A stretch of DNA of 64,000 nucleotides. Source: Hermetia illucens. Its lineage: Eukaryota > Arthropoda > Insecta > Diptera > Stratiomyidae. Under the pieces are notes generated by a model. That model saw only the letters and a program-made list of their open reading frames with translations, made no database searches and had not been told where the DNA came from. Of the stretch, positions 11,203 to 23,400 are shown in pieces (position 1 is the stretch's first letter; every line of letters begins with the position of its first letter). Location: contig NC_051849.1 in NCBI RefSeq assembly GCF_905115235.1, forward strand, positions 156,563,332 through 156,627,331, in the 5' to 3' direction. Both the position numbers and the translations under genes were made by a program.

Positions 11203-12429
11203 AAATATTTGAGTCCAAAGTCCTTGAATGGAAGAAATACCTAGCTTGCTATAATTAAAGATTTGTTTACGTAATATTAAATCAAATTAGCAAACTATAC
11301 AAATTTTCTATTTTACTATAGTATCGAAAGAGTCTTTGGATTAGTTGGTATCCTAGACCATAATTTATCACCGAGTTCCTAGTTCGCAGGACATACTTCG
11401 ACGGGTTTGACAATGAGCCGCAGTGCTGATGATAAGTGAATGGTGAATAGGCCACAGAATGGTATGCTGGCTTTCTCGTTTAAAACACCATACGTGCGGG
11501 ATCTTTGAACCTCCCTCATATACGCACAAGCAGTGTGATGCCTAATTTACCTAATATGCCCTGATTACATGAAGTATGGATCCATAACAAACGTTTGATG
11601 CGGATATTGGCAGAACAGACATACCTCACGGCCGATTCCCCTTTGATCGTGTAAATAAGTGCAAATTCTAGAGGATAGAAGAATCGCACCATGTATGCAG
11701 TATGACAGGTTAATCTTTGTGAATTATCCGTGGATAACGACTGGAGGGCAGATTTCTGAATTTCCAGCTCACCGCTAACTCAATTCTTCAATTGCAAATA
11801 TTAACATCTTTTGGAAATCGTGCACGAAATAGAAATTATTCGAATAAATTACACAAAGTTTAAACTGTGGTTTCACGGTTAAAACTATAGATCACACAAC
11901 CCTTAAATCAAAATCATGGAACAGGAAGCAAAAAGAACTCTCGCCTTCAAAAAGTACACCACCTCCCCTCCTTCACTTCATCCACAAATGGTACTTATTT
12001 GGCTTTCATAGGTGCAAGGCAATTTCACTCTTGGTTTGATACCGGTGTTCTTTTGTAAATGCGATGTTATAAAAGATTCTCATTTAATGAAAGAATCTCG
12101 AGAAAATTCCTCTTGCTATTTATATAAACTCCAGAAAAATCGCAGCGATAGACAAAAATAAAAATAAAACCTCTGCTCCCATTTGCTACTCCTTCATTCT
12201 TCGTCGTTTTCTTCCATCGGAAACAACGCATCAAGCATCATCGGTACTTTCATCGAACCGGCCGCTAAGCACACAAGATAAATTCTTGCAATATTAGATG
12301 TTTTCGCAGCAATACTAGCATATATATAAAATAGTCCCTGAATACTACGTGGACACATTCAGCTGGCTTATGGATCTTATTATATGTTGCCATTGCGCTC
12401 AGTTGAAAGCATTCCTCCTGCCAACTTAT
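11203..12429. other. Non-coding stretch, nothing recognised
   Basis: AT-rich, no convincing ORF, no repeat shared with other parts of the window. Confidence 0.45.
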
Positions 12430-13965
12430 ACCTGCAATTGCTTCCTATGCCAGATTGACCATTGCGTTGGTAGCATAGACTCTTGATTGATCAGCGCGAA
12501 GACCATACTGTTGTGTTGACATGCCTCCTTCTTCCTTTCCAAATTAGAATTGGAATTGGGGCTTTCCCATACTCTCCAGAGAACAAATGGGACGATACGA
12601 CAATACTCACCACTACCTTTTCGCACGCAATGGTAAGCTCATCATCTGTTATACTTGGAATGTCCTTTAACGGAAAACAGAGTGGTCACTATTCTTCGCA
12701 ATAAAACTAGGCACTTGATCTGCGAGGCCAGTAACGCTTTTAGCCTCCTCTCCACGGTTGATGTGGTCCCCTTGGCAGAGTTCTTTAAAGGAATTCCCTT
12801 TGCTCTCACAAATTGCCTTCCGCAGCTCTCCCCGGCAAGTTTTGTACCTCGCCTTCCGCAGTCCAGTTTCCTGCTCATTTTTCGTCCGCTGGTAATTTCT
12901 TCATGATTACAGCATTTGGCACACATTTGGCTCGCATCATCATTGCACCACAGTTTCAATAATCTACAGATGTTATTTCTATACCTTGGCATTGAGACAT
13001 CACAAGCTACGACCAGGTTTCTGACAATTTGTTCAAATTTTTCTCTCGCTGTACCTTTTTGTGTCGAATTTTCCGCATGTCTCAGCGAACATTTCCACGT
13101 CAAACATCTTTGAACTCGACTGCTTTGTCCGGCATAACTTCCAAATTGCGCACTTTTCACTTTCGTTAGCTGCCCATTACTTTGTATCATTCGCTAATAA
13201 TCACCATGGCCACATCCATCTCTTGGACTGACTGACTCAAAAGACTGTGTGCCGCCTCACAGTTTTTGAGGTTTATCTGAATAAACCACATTTACGCTTT
13301 GCTTTTGGTTCCCTCCTAGACAGTGGTCCTTCTCATCAAAACCTGTACCTTTGCATTCACAATTTATCTTGCAATCTCACACCAGGTGGCCTTTTGTGCA
13401 ACACCGTCTACATTGATCAGATCTACCGTGCTTTCTTGTGCGAAATCTAGCTATATAACCGTACTCCAGACATCTAAAACACATATCGGGAAATATTTTC
13501 TCCCGAATCCTACACACAACACATCTTAACTTTGCCCAAGGAACTGGCAAGGAGTTTGCGTGCCACCGTATGCTTCCGACAAGTTCTTTATTGCATCGAG
13601 ACTCCCGTCTAGAATTTGAAATTGCCGCACCGATTACCTTCATATGTCCTCCTTCGTCCTCATCAATATCACTGCATTCCACAATTATCTCGTGGGTCAA
13701 TTGCCTCACCGTAACTTCCTCATCTAAGGATCTACGAACAAAGTTCTGGTTGAGCTTCGTGCTCCAACAGCAGTTCTCCCTCCTGCGTTCTTCTGATTGT
13801 GAAGTTGTCTTCCAGGCCGTTTAGCGTCAGATTTCCCTGCTCCTGCTCTCGATAGGACTTTAACTCAAAATTTTGTATGATCAGAATTATGTGAAGAAAG
13901 CCAAATATACAAAAAGTTATAAAAGTTTCTGGTGTTCTGAACTGTTGCATATTTCCTGGAATTTG
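12430..13965 (-). mobile_element. R1-clade LINE relic (gag, endonuclease, RT start; R1-2)
   Basis: Minus-strand decayed copy. At 13377-13709 an ORF1 piece shows the knuckle-bearing segment CFRCLEYGYIARF followed by DQCRRCCTKGH. Downstream pieces at 12642-13190 match the linker between endonuclease and RT of R1 elements (CDVSMPRYRNN, then a reading similar to WWNDD). The 3' side near 12430-12640 parallels the RT-start region of the relic at 26700-27110. Most of the endonuclease and nearly all of the RT are deleted. Too many frame breaks to count. Confidence 0.7.
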
Positions 13966-13974
13966 ACATTTGTG

Positions 13975-14260
13975 AATGATCGTATCTCCTCGTAGCTCGT
14001 TAGGGTCTCCTCAAGAGTAATTCAAACTGTTCCCTCTCCCTTACAAATCTCGAATCCACGAAGACTAAGTGATTGGTCGTCATATTCACTTGAACCTTCA
14101 GGCATCAGTTGATAAAAGACATCACCATTGTTGCACATAATGCAAAGCTAGATACTTCCAATCAGCCTGTGTGTCCACCTTTCTTTGTTAGCATCATCCC
14201 AAAATTCCTGTTCTACCCTAATTGAACGCGTTCTCTCCTCCAGTCGTCGTTCTTCGTACT
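13975..14260 (-). mobile_element. R1-like ORF2 C-terminal scrap (R1-2b)
   Basis: Minus-strand reading contains a motif like KERWTHRLIG and a following acidic/cysteine stretch (CNNGDVFY) resembling the post-RT C-terminus of R1-1 (RWTHRLIPAIKEW). It lies just upstream, in element sense, of the ORF1 piece at 13377-13965, giving a tail-before-head order. It may be a second copy or a rearrangement. Confidence 0.45.
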
Positions 14261-14642
14261 AAAATCACCGCGGAATCCGCAAACTCCCTCTGGCAATATA
14301 TCAATGTTTATCATTCCCGCAACTACAAAACTGCTTCGTCTGAATTTATTCAGAATGTGCTAACAATTGTTAACGTGCTCAAATGATCCACTGCTGACAG
14401 TTTCCTCTTGTGCGCCTTAACATTAAGAGCTTTCGACCAGACTCATGCGGTGTATACCTGAAGTAATGCACATACTGAATCCTTTAATGTTAAGCATCAT
14501 GCCAGTTAGCGCAGCCACAACTTTCTCCACTTTCTCGCTGGCGTTAAGGGGCCATCCCGCGTAAAAACCGTTTTTTTTCGTTTTTTTGTGATTTTTTTTT
14601 TGAAGAACTGATTAAGGATACAAATACGAATTTTTCCCTATA
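14261..14642. other. Non-coding spacer with T-rich run
   Basis: No coding signal. T-runs lie at 14570-14600, next to the tail of the family A copy. Confidence 0.4.
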
Positions 14643-17600
14643 TCATCATCATCATCATCAACGACGCAACAACCAGTATCCGGTCTAGGCCTGCTTCAAT
14701 AAGGAACTCCAGACATCCCGGTTTTGCGTCGAGGTCCGCCAATTCGATATCCCTAAAAGCTGTCTGACGTCCTGGCCTACGCCATCGTTCCATCTCAGGC
14801 AGAGTCTGCCTCATCTTCTTTTTCTAACATAGATATTGCCCTTCTAGACATTCCGGGTGGGATCATCCTCATCCATACGGATTAAGTGACCCGCCCACCG
14901 TAACCTATTGAACCAGATTTTAGCCACAACCAGACAGTCGCGGTATCGCTCATAGATTTCGTCGTTAAGTAGGCTACGGAATCATCCATCCTCATGTACG
15001 GAGCCAAATATTCTTCGGAGGATTCTTCTCTCGAACGCGGACAAGATTTCGTAATTTTTCTTGCTAAGAATCCAAGTCTCCGAGGAATACATGCGGACTG
15101 GCAAGATCATAGTCTTGCACAGTAGGAGCTTTGACCCTATGGTGAGATGTTTCGATCGGAACAGTTTCTGTAAGCTGAAATAGGCTCTGTTGGGTGCCAA
15201 CAACCGTGCGCGGATTTCATCATCGTAGCTGTTTCCGGTTGTGATTTTCGACTCTAGATAGGCGAAAGTTATAGTCTCCTACCCTTATTCTTCCCGTTTG
15301 ACCAGTGCCGTTTGATGTTGTTGGTTGGTTGGTTTTTGGTGCTGACGTTGCCACCATATATTTTGTTTTGCCTTCATTGATGTGCAGCCCAAGATCTTGC
15401 GCCAATCAAGGCAGTTTGTACGTCTCGGGTGTTTCTTCCCATGATGTCAATATCGTCAACATAGGCCAGTGGTTGGGTGGACTTAAAGAGAAAGACGCAT
15501 GACGGGGCTTCCCCTTGTCGTAGACCGCTGTTGATGTCGAATGGTCTTGAGAGTGATCCTGCTGCTTTTATCTGGCCTCGCACATTCGTCAGGGTCAGCC
15601 TAGTCAGTCTTATCAATTTCATCGGGATACCGAATTCTCTCATGGCCATGTACAGTTTTACCCTGGCTATGCTATCCTAGGCGGCTTTAAAGTCGATGAA
15701 TAGATGCTTCCATCATTTGCCGCAGAGCGAAAATCTGATCTGTTGTTAATTTGCCTGGAGTGAACCCTCTTTGGTATGGGCCAATGATGTTCTGGACGTA
15801 TGGAGCTATCCGGCCTAGCAAGAAAGCGGAGAATATCTTATAGATGGTACTCAGCAACGTGATGCCTCTATAATTGCTACACTCTGTGATATCTCCCTTT
15901 TTATGTATGAGACAGATAATGCCTCGTTGCCAATCGTCAGGCATTGATTCGCTGTCCCATACCTTGAGCGCAAGTTGATGAACCACTTGGTGTAACTGGT
16001 CGCCTCCATATTTAACCAATTCGGCTGTAATTCCATCAGCTCCCGGCGACTTATGACTTTTTAGCCGATGAATTGCACAGACTGTTTCTCCTAAACTTGG
16101 TGGTGGCAGTATTTGTCCGTCGTCTTCAGTTGGCGCGATCTCCAACTCACCGATGTTCTGATTGTTCAGTAGCTCATCAAAGTACTCAACCCATCGCTCC
16201 TATATGGCCATTCTGTCGGAAATCAGATTTTCCTCTTTGTCTCGGCAGGATGAGCATCGATGTGTATAAGGCTTCATTCTGCTGACTAGTTGGTAAAACT
16301 TCCGCGCCTGGTGCGGTTGCTCTCTGTACTTTTCTAGTTCACAGACTTGTTGGATCTCCCAGGCTTCCTTTTTCCGTCTGTGAAATCGCTTCTCCGCTCG
16401 CCGGAGTTCGTGATAAGTCTCTGCGTGTGCCCGCGTTCTTTGAGAATGCAACATTACTCGGTATGCGGCATTCTTCCGTTCCGTTGCTAGCTTACATTCA
16501 TCGTCAAACCAGCCGTTCTGACTCCTTTTGCGGCTGGGGCCAAGTATGTTTGTGGCCGTATCCATGATAACGTTCTTCAGGTGATTGTGAAGATCATTTG
16601 TTGATGCTTCATCTCCAGGTCCTCTGTTGACCGCGGTTATTGCGGCATCCATTTCCCTCTTATAGGTGTCGCGGAGGGTTGTGTTGGATGGCTTCAGTGT
16701 TCACTCCCACCTGATTGTCAGAGGGGATTCTAGGTGGTATTGTTATTCGAGCTCAGAGCACCATGCCAACGAGATAGTGATCCGTGTCTATATTGGCCCC
16801 TCTATATGTTCTGACATTCATCAAGGCTGAGAGGTGGCGGCGTTCGATCAACACGTGGTCAGTTTGGTTGGAAGTGGGCCCGTCTGGAGAGGCCCACGTA
16901 TGTTTGTGAACCGCTTTCCGCGCAAACCAGGTACTTCCAACTACCATTTCATGTGACACTGCTAATTGAATGATCCACAGTCCGTTATCATTTGTATTTT
17001 GGTGTAAGCTAGCCAAAGTATCGCCTGAATACTCCCTCCCTCCCTACTTGGCTGTTAAAATCCCCAAGTATGATTTTGATATCATATTTGGGACAGGCTT
17101 CTAGGGTTCGTTCTATTGCCTCGTAGAAGGTATCCTTCTCCGACTCTGCAGTCTCCTCTGTAGGGGTGTGAACGTTAATGAGGCTTATGTTTCTAAACTT
17201 GCCTCGCAAGCGCAGAGTGCATAGCCGTTCACTTATGTTTTCAAAGCCGATAACAGTAGGTTTCATTTTTTAGCTGACTAAGAAACCAACTCCGAGCACA
17301 TGGTTTACTGGATGACTGCTATAATATATGGTGTAGTGGCTCTTCTCCAGGAAACCGGTCCCTGTCCATCGCATCTCTTGCAACGCTGTTATATCAGCCC
17401 TATATTGGGACAGGGTATCGGCTAGCTGCTCATCAGCTTCATCCCTGTACAGGGAGCGCACGTTCCATGAGAAAATGCGCAAATCGTTATTCCGTTGTCG
17501 TTGCCGGGTCCGTGGTTTAAAATCCGTCCTGTCCGAGGCTCCTGTTGTGGCTTCGTAACAAGTTGTTTTCCGTGTAGGGTTGTCAGCCCTACCCAACCCC

Positions 17601-17828
17601 CAACCTGGAGGACCAGTTGGTACAATTTTTCCCGTTTTTAGGGGCGAGAGACTCGCCTTCATCCTTTTCGTTAAGAAAGAGCTCCCAGCGGTCACCACGT
17701 GGAGGTGGAGATAGGGTTTGGTAGTAGAGCTGTTGGTGTTGGTTCAGCAGGCATTTCCCCGGTTTTATGCTCCATCGTGGGTACCAATCCACGTTTCGCC
17801 CTGGGACCTATACTACCCTTTGACCACC
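14643..17828 (-). mobile_element. RTE-type LINE family A, near full-length but broken (A1)
   Basis: Same family as 41914-45182. It runs from the trimer tail (CAT on this strand, GAT on the element strand) at 14643-14659 to the shared 5' end TTTGACCACC at 17828. Pieces in order on the minus strand are endonuclease (RIFSWNVRSLYRDEADEQLA, ILGDFNSQVG, SDR-type linker), reverse transcriptase (KSHKSPGADGITAELVKYGG, AYVDDIDIM-like segment) and the C-terminal basic domain. It is broken into about nine reading pieces by frameshifts, and has lost part of the RT between 15650 and 15690. Its 5' UTR keeps a small upstream ORF like that of A2. Confidence 0.88.
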
Positions 17829-17934
17829 AGAACTTCATTCGGACCGATAAATTCGCGTTTCATTACGGCGGTCGACATAAACCTGATATACAAGCAACTA
17901 ACAAAAGTTCGGTAAATTTCAGTAGAACGGGACG

Positions 17935-18890
17935 GAATCTGAGAAACTCTCTACTCACGTTTTTCTATTCCTCCATAGCGAAGAATTCAAAATATTCCTT
18001 CAAATATTGCCAAACTCCAAGATATAAATACATATGTACATCCATACATATTAACGATATATTGCGCTTATCTTAAACAGACAAACATTGCGTATTATCA
18101 TATATGGATACATACATATATAGGTACGCATCTGAATGGTTCTAACGTATCATCTCCACATATTTCCACTTCACTCCGTACTCAAAAACATACACATATG
18201 TATGTAAATTAAATACCGCTGGTACTTACGTACACAATTGCCCATCTTATTGCACACTACCTGCAAACTTCATTAGCACATGCATATATTATACATACAC
18301 ATGTCTGTCCCCAGCAATTGATACTGATGTACAAATAAATGGAGAAGCTAAGAAAGGAAAACTAAAATGTTTCCATGGAACCAGCCGTTCATATAAGTTC
18401 ACTTATGCAGTTATGACGTCATACACGTCTTAGAAAACAATAAATTTACATGAACGGCTAAAGCTTGACCTTCCATAAATGGGTTAATAATAGTTAGATT
18501 GCATTCAAACTTTCCAGAAGTATATCCTATTTTATCGCCTATGCTGCACTACCAAGGAGGGTTTTCGGGTAAATTTCTAAAATGTGGTAACATACCATTA
18601 TTAATTTTATTTTAGCAAATATCGGAACGAGATGTTTTTTAAGTCTTAAATTTCGTATAGGTGCATCATTGTGATTTTTTTCAGATTTTTCTGGGACCTG
18701 TTTTACTCGTTAGGCCACACATTTTGAGTCCTTACCTCCTTGTGTTTCACCCAATATCAAAAATGCCACTCACTGCATCTGCAAGGAACACGTAGTCCAT
18801 TTATTCTCCCCAAATTTCATGAAAAGCGGTTCAGCCGAGAAAATCGGGTGTGACAGACAGATAGATGAACAGACAATTTTAGACTATATG
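17935..18890 (+). mobile_element. HINE-like repeat, divergent subfamily (copy e)
   Basis: Starts within a segment GAGAAACTCTCTACTCACG that also opens the copy at 35529. It continues through the shared middle (GTAAATTTCTAAAATGTGGT and the CAGATTTTTCTG box) to a decayed GACAGACA microsatellite at about 18862. The first 20-30 bases of the canonical 5' end are missing, and no terminal hairpin is seen. Confidence 0.65.
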
Positions 18891-19044
18891 TATAGGGACA
18901 TATGTATGTATAGGGACCACAACTTATATTACTCGTGTAAAATATTATTATAACAAATCGGGAAACTGGAAGCTGGATGCTTCAGGTATAAAAGATTTTG
19001 TGTATTTATTTTATAAAAACAGTTTAGTGGACATTTGCCCCATT

Positions 19045-19306
19045 GTGTCCCAGTGTGTGCCCGGATAGCTGAGTGGTTAGAGCGCAAGGCTGTCGTACGG
19101 AAGGTCGCGGTTCAAATCTCATCGGTGGCAGTGGAATTTGTATCGTGGTTTGACGTCGGATACCAGTCGACTCAGCTGTGAATGAGTACCTGAGTCAAAT
19201 CACCACATTGCCTCCTAGTGTACCGTTACGGTCTTGAATGAAATGCTCTAACACACTTCAAAGCCCTGATCCGACATGGATTGTTGCGCCAACGATTATT
19301 ATTATT
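19045..19306 (+). mobile_element. tRNA-derived SINE, copy 1
   Basis: Head with Pol III A box (TAGCTGAGTGGTTAGAGC) and B box (GGTTCAAATCTC), a body of about 170 bp and an ATT trimer tail. It is flanked by near-perfect 12-bp target duplications: ATTTGCCCCATT at 19033-19044 and ATTTGTCCCATT at 19307-19318. It sits in a HINE. The head no longer folds as a tRNA with matching acceptor stem, so it is a SINE and not a tRNA gene. Confidence 0.88.
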
Positions 19307-19845
19307 ATTTGTCCCATTAGCACCTAGCAAGTAATATATGAATATATTATGTGAGAATATCCACTTTCGAGTGATATTGACATTCATAGTTTTGAATTTG
19401 TACAGAAGCGACAACTTTGACCTATTATAACTTCGTTAATAATAGTGCGATTTTAACGAAACCTGGTAGGATCATGCTCTATAGTGAACCTTCCAGTTCA
19501 TGGTGCTAGGAAAAACTTAAGGAGTTTTTGCAGCCAATTACTAAAAATTATAGTAATATACTGTTATTAACTTTGTTTGATCAGATATCGATATGGAAAA
19601 TTTTACGGAGCCTAGGTAACATATAGTAGCTAGCCGGCACTCCCCACCTTTCCAACAAATGTCAAAGTGCTAACCGATACCTTCATTTGATACCCCGCCT
19701 GACTATATTTGGTGAAAAAAATGTACACTCCCCTTTTGCATGTGTGGGAAGTCCCCCCCCTCCCCCTAAATTCGACGTAGAATGATGTAACTCACTAACG
19801 TTCAAAGTTCCCCCTTTCCACCAAATTTGGTTTCATTCTCATCTA

Positions 19846-19965
19846 TACGGATTAGGTGACCCGCCCACCGCAACCTGTTGAGCCGAATTTTATCCACAAC
19901 CAGACGGTCGTGGTATCGCTCATACATTTCGTCGTTATGTAGGCTTCGAAATGCTCCTTTTCATC
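19846..19965 (-). mobile_element. RTE-type LINE family A scrap (A7)
   Basis: About 120 bp on the minus strand equal to the basic C-terminal coding part of family A (reading near YERYHDRLVVDKIRLNRLRW). No tail is visible, so it was probably left by rearrangement rather than by insertion. Confidence 0.75.
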
Positions 19966-20680
19966 CCATTTAACTTAAATTTATTCAAATATTTAATGGA
20001 TCTCCAATATCAAAAACGACATATAAGGGACAGATAACAATTTTTGTCAATGATCATGAAACGACATAATAAAAACAATGCCAAAATTCTACCCAATTTC
20101 AAAGTTATAACTTTCCAATTGTATAGAATGGACGTATTAATATTTCAAATATTCCTTTTGTTTTGTGATATTTTCTGATTTCAAATCATGAACTTATTTC
20201 CATGCTAGCTAAGGGGTCGTATAATCGAAATGATTGCGCCCCACGATATTTGTGTACATATTCAACAATCAAAGCTCATAGAATTAAATTTCATTCGATT
20301 TTTTCCCGTCAAAAACGCCAAAGCTTTCTTCCGAATAAATGGAATGCAGCAAGTATTATCTAACAAAGCAAGGGAAACTCACCAGCAAAAACAAAATCTA
20401 TTCATTCAAACAAATACTGCTTCCCGGACTTCTTCTAGTATTCAAAACTCAGTCATCTTCCCCGTTGTCATGTTCGACATCGTCGGAAGTGGTTTACATA
20501 AAAGTTGATGAATTTGAAACCTAAATATTTATTTAAACATTATCATTAATTCCCAGCAATTTGAGATGTATTCACGAATTTAATTTGCATAGAATATCAA
20601 TTCGTTGATAATGACGATGATAAGAGCGTCAACCAATGCTCTAAGTTGATTAGTTATGCAGAGGCAAATGCAAGACGAGC
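19966..20680. other. Non-coding stretch, nothing recognised
   Basis: AT-rich. The short frames at 20230-20508 and 20339-20524 overlap in different phases and show no family signature. Confidence 0.4.
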
Positions 20681-21125
20681 GTCGGTCGGTACTTTTGTGA
20701 ATTCGAAGAGCTGCTGGTGTCAGAGGTTCGAAATCGATGGCAAACAATTCTCAAATTTCATAATCAACATAAGAAAAATAACGAACTTCAATGGTCTGTG
20801 GGCTTGAAAATAATGTGGGACCATTTGATGAATCAGTTTATTACTAATAGCATGAAAAACAGCCAAGATTTAGACCCAATAAACATAGCTTCAGCCCTAT
20901 CTGAACAAGATAAACCAGACACAGTTAGATCATCTCAAATACTCAGCGACTTTTTCATGTATGTATTATAATATCTAACAAAAACCTTCATCTTGATACT
21001 CAATTTTCTCCTTTCCGGTTTTTCCAGTGATAGTGAAAGTTTATACATATCAATATTTTATGGGAATTCGAATTACGCCGTCAATGAAGCCAAGTTGATA
21101 ACCATTACAAATGTTTACACATAGT
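20681..21125 (+). CDS. Possible spliced coding segment, unrecognised protein
   Basis: Unrecognised. An open frame runs from a stop at about 20653 through ...FEELLVSEVRNRWQTILKF... to 20958, where a textbook donor GTATGT starts. An acceptor follows at 21028 after a pyrimidine tract (CTCCTTTCCGGTTTTTCCAG), with a CTAAC branch-point-like site, giving an intron of about 70 nt, the usual size in flies. The frame continues after splicing (IDSESLYISIFYG...) to a TAG at about 21123. There is no AUG at the left edge, so the left exon would be internal or 5' incomplete. The composition is normal (acidic and aromatic residues mixed, few low-complexity runs) and no copy exists elsewhere in the window. 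It could also be a relic of an unknown element. Confidence 0.4.
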
Positions 21126-21449
21126 TAGAGGTTTTTACATATTATACCTACATGCATAAGATTATGTCACTAACGCTAGCGAGCTTAATTAAGCAAAAGA
21201 TCTACATGTCACACACTCACCAGCCAGTAAGCTAATTAGAGAAGATGATCATTAACAATTTAATGAAATATATTTGTATCCGTATATGCACGTGCCTGTA
21301 GGAAAATTTATTATTCGGATTTGAATAGTGAAGTGGTGGGGGGGAAATGGTTTTGATAATTTTGTTTCATTGTTTCATTTTGTTTTGTTCATTTCTAATG
21401 AACTTTGTTCTGTCATCCATTGCTCCTGAATCACTAGATTTTTTGGTTT
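21126..21449. other. Non-coding stretch, nothing recognised
   Basis: AT-rich, no repeat or coding signal identified. Confidence 0.4.
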
Positions 21450-21890
21450 TTTAAGAAGGTAGTAGTCTTCAAAAGACAGTGGCCTGGACATGTCAGTTTG
21501 TAGGATTTTTGCCCACTGAAACCACGATGATGAAGCTAATCGCATCCGAGTTCTCCTGGGACAAAATTTCCAGGTTACAGCACTTAACCTAGAGTTCTAA
21601 GTGGTTGATTTCTCTCCAGCCACTCCCTGATGGCAGGGATCTTCCTGAAGGGCCAGCGACCCTTTTTTGATTGATTATAGATCTAACCCTTTCGCCTTTC
21701 AGGGTATTCTATGTGGGCTGAGCTTTACATCTATCATCGCTCCCAAGTATTTGATAGCTGACTTAGAAATGATAATATCGTTCCTTAATATTCCGTGTGC
21801 GCTTGGTGATGAGGACCACTTTCATCATTTCCTCCGCAAGTGCCAGTCCAGCACTTTAATATAGATCACCGGCTTCAACATTTACCACAT
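21450..21890 (-). mobile_element. R1-clade LINE 3' end relic (R1-3)
   Basis: Reverse complement of the R1-1 3' UTR block (GGCATGTCCAGGCCAGTGTC-like) near 21470-21510. It is followed by pieces of the ORF2 C-terminus and of the RT region around the AIKYLGVMID motif at about 21745. Large internal loss. It may be the 3' part of the same element as R1-4, which lies 650 bp away in the same orientation. Confidence 0.65.
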
Positions 21891-22021
21891 AATATCTAGA
21901 AGGCACATGGGTCCATTGGAAAATGGCTATTTATAGACCTCTGAAATGTGTTAGCGTCCCTCTTTTGTCTGAGTGTATTTATGCGGTATTTCCAACGATT
22001 AATTATTTGAAATAATGAAAA

Positions 22022-22091
22022 ACTTGATATTTATTCTTGCAAATACCGATATTTCGGGAACCCCTTGTTTCCTTCATCAGTGCTAACAAGT
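22022..22091 (-). ncRNA. Hammerhead-ribozyme-like motif M1
   Basis: On the minus strand, CTGATGA (22074-22080) and GAAA (22052-22055) flank a stem II of GGAAAC/GTTCCC (one mismatch) closed by AAGGG. GAAA is followed by TA-TCGG-TA (stem III with tetraloop) and TT, the expected cleavage region. Stem I has GCA/TGC next to the core and an outer ACTTG/CAAGT. One extra A sits between the core and stem II compared with the hammerhead consensus. The fold is read by eye and activity is not implied. Confidence 0.5.
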
Positions 22092-22539
22092 CCCTCTTTG
22101 GCTAGGCAAAAGCCCCTTGATGATTTCAGCAAGAGGGTAGGGCTTGTGATCTGCACCTAATTGATCCTGCCTGCCACCCTGAGCTGTTCCCTGGCACGGT
22201 AGCAGGCTGATCTAAGGATGGCCAGTTCACTATTCCTTAGAGTCATCTGTTAAAATTTATCCTAACTACATATTCGCCCGACTGTTATAAAATTTGACTA
22301 ATTGACGTCACACATATTTTTCCTAAAGTGATTTTCGTCACAATGTACATATACTGGACAAAGACCTCTAATAGGCCTCGATCCTTTGTACTATTTCTCT
22401 GTTTCACCATTCGAGAACCCCCCCCCCCCCAAAACATGTCTCACATGTCTTCAAAATCAGGCAATGTGAGACTGGGTGTGGCGTAGCAGCTGTACATGTA
22501 CACACCGATTACTTTCGCTCACATAAAGCCATGGTCAAC

Positions 22540-23400
22540 TGACCCATCGTGCATTGCAGACAACCCATCCAATTCGAACTTTTTCGGAAACTAATAGTTT
22601 TGCGCTGCCTCCACTGGTAATCGCGTGGTGGCCATTTGAGTACTGCTATAGGATTTTTTCAAACACACAATCGATTCTTCTTCCAATTCGTCCAGTTCAA
22701 ATTGTTCTTCGAAGACAGCGAGATCATCTCTCTGCGCCCAGTGAAATCACCTTTCTGGGCCCTTCTGAGCGTACTGACTTCTCCTCCTAGATCTCTAAGG
22801 TCAGGATCAGCTTTGCCCTTGCTGGAGATTACAATTGCCTCTGGGCTAGCAACTTTGTTTTCTTCTTCGCCTTTTTGCTAACGATTTTGGTCCATCCACC
22901 GTTTTCGTTCGCCTTAGAATTCGTCGATTCGGTTGCCAAGGCTCATACTTGGAGCACAAACGTTTAGTCCCGTTCGCACCTTCTTAGACGCCTGCTGATT
23001 CCCTAGAGGATTCCCGCACTTTTTTGTTTAGTTGCTGATCGATGGCACTACGGTTTGTGTCACTTGGGTTGCCTACGATAGGGTTAGGACGACAGGTTTC
23101 GGCTTTTACTTGGATTCTCTTTCTTCCTCCTGCAAGCTAATATAGAGAACCCTAACGTCATTCACCATATTTTTGATAGCTTGGTGTACGTTGTGCTTGT
23201 CCTTGATGAACTCGGACAGCTTAACCATTTCTGCTCCAAGCTGAATGAAAGATAGTTGTCCCATATCAGGGCTCTGCTGTCTGTGAGCCTTGGCCCTTTC
23301 ACCCCTAGCATTTAATGTGCTTTCCTGCTTGTTTTTTGCGGTCTTTGACATTTGTGGTGATTAAGATGAAGAATTAAGGAGCATCAATTTCTTGTTCTTG
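22540..23400 (-). mobile_element. R1-clade ORF1 relic (R1-4)
   Basis: Minus-strand match to ORF1 of R1-1. The segment LSEFIKDKHNVHQAIKNM is preserved at 23106-23351 and the ATLRLPV... segment is readable near 22560-22640. It covers roughly codons 150-470 of ORF1 with frame breaks; the knuckles and ORF2 are missing. Confidence 0.8.

Larger units (their letters stand above)
18953..19965 (+). mobile_element. HINE-like repeat, copy e2, carrying a SINE and a LINE scrap
   Basis: Opens with ACAAATCGGGAAACTGGAAG and a degenerate AAGATTTTGTGT box. It is interrupted by the SINE at 19045-19306 and then resumes (ATATTATGTGAGAATATCCA) in register with copy b at 5978. Its 3' part ends near 19845 where family A LINE sequence begins. 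Copies b and e2 form one subfamily: they share the middle segment and the C-rich box that copies a and 24901 lack. Confidence 0.68.

Noticed and set aside
19061-19130. tRNA-like box sequences
   Set aside because: A and B boxes are present but there is no matching acceptor stem, the body is long, and target duplications and a trimer tail show a SINE.
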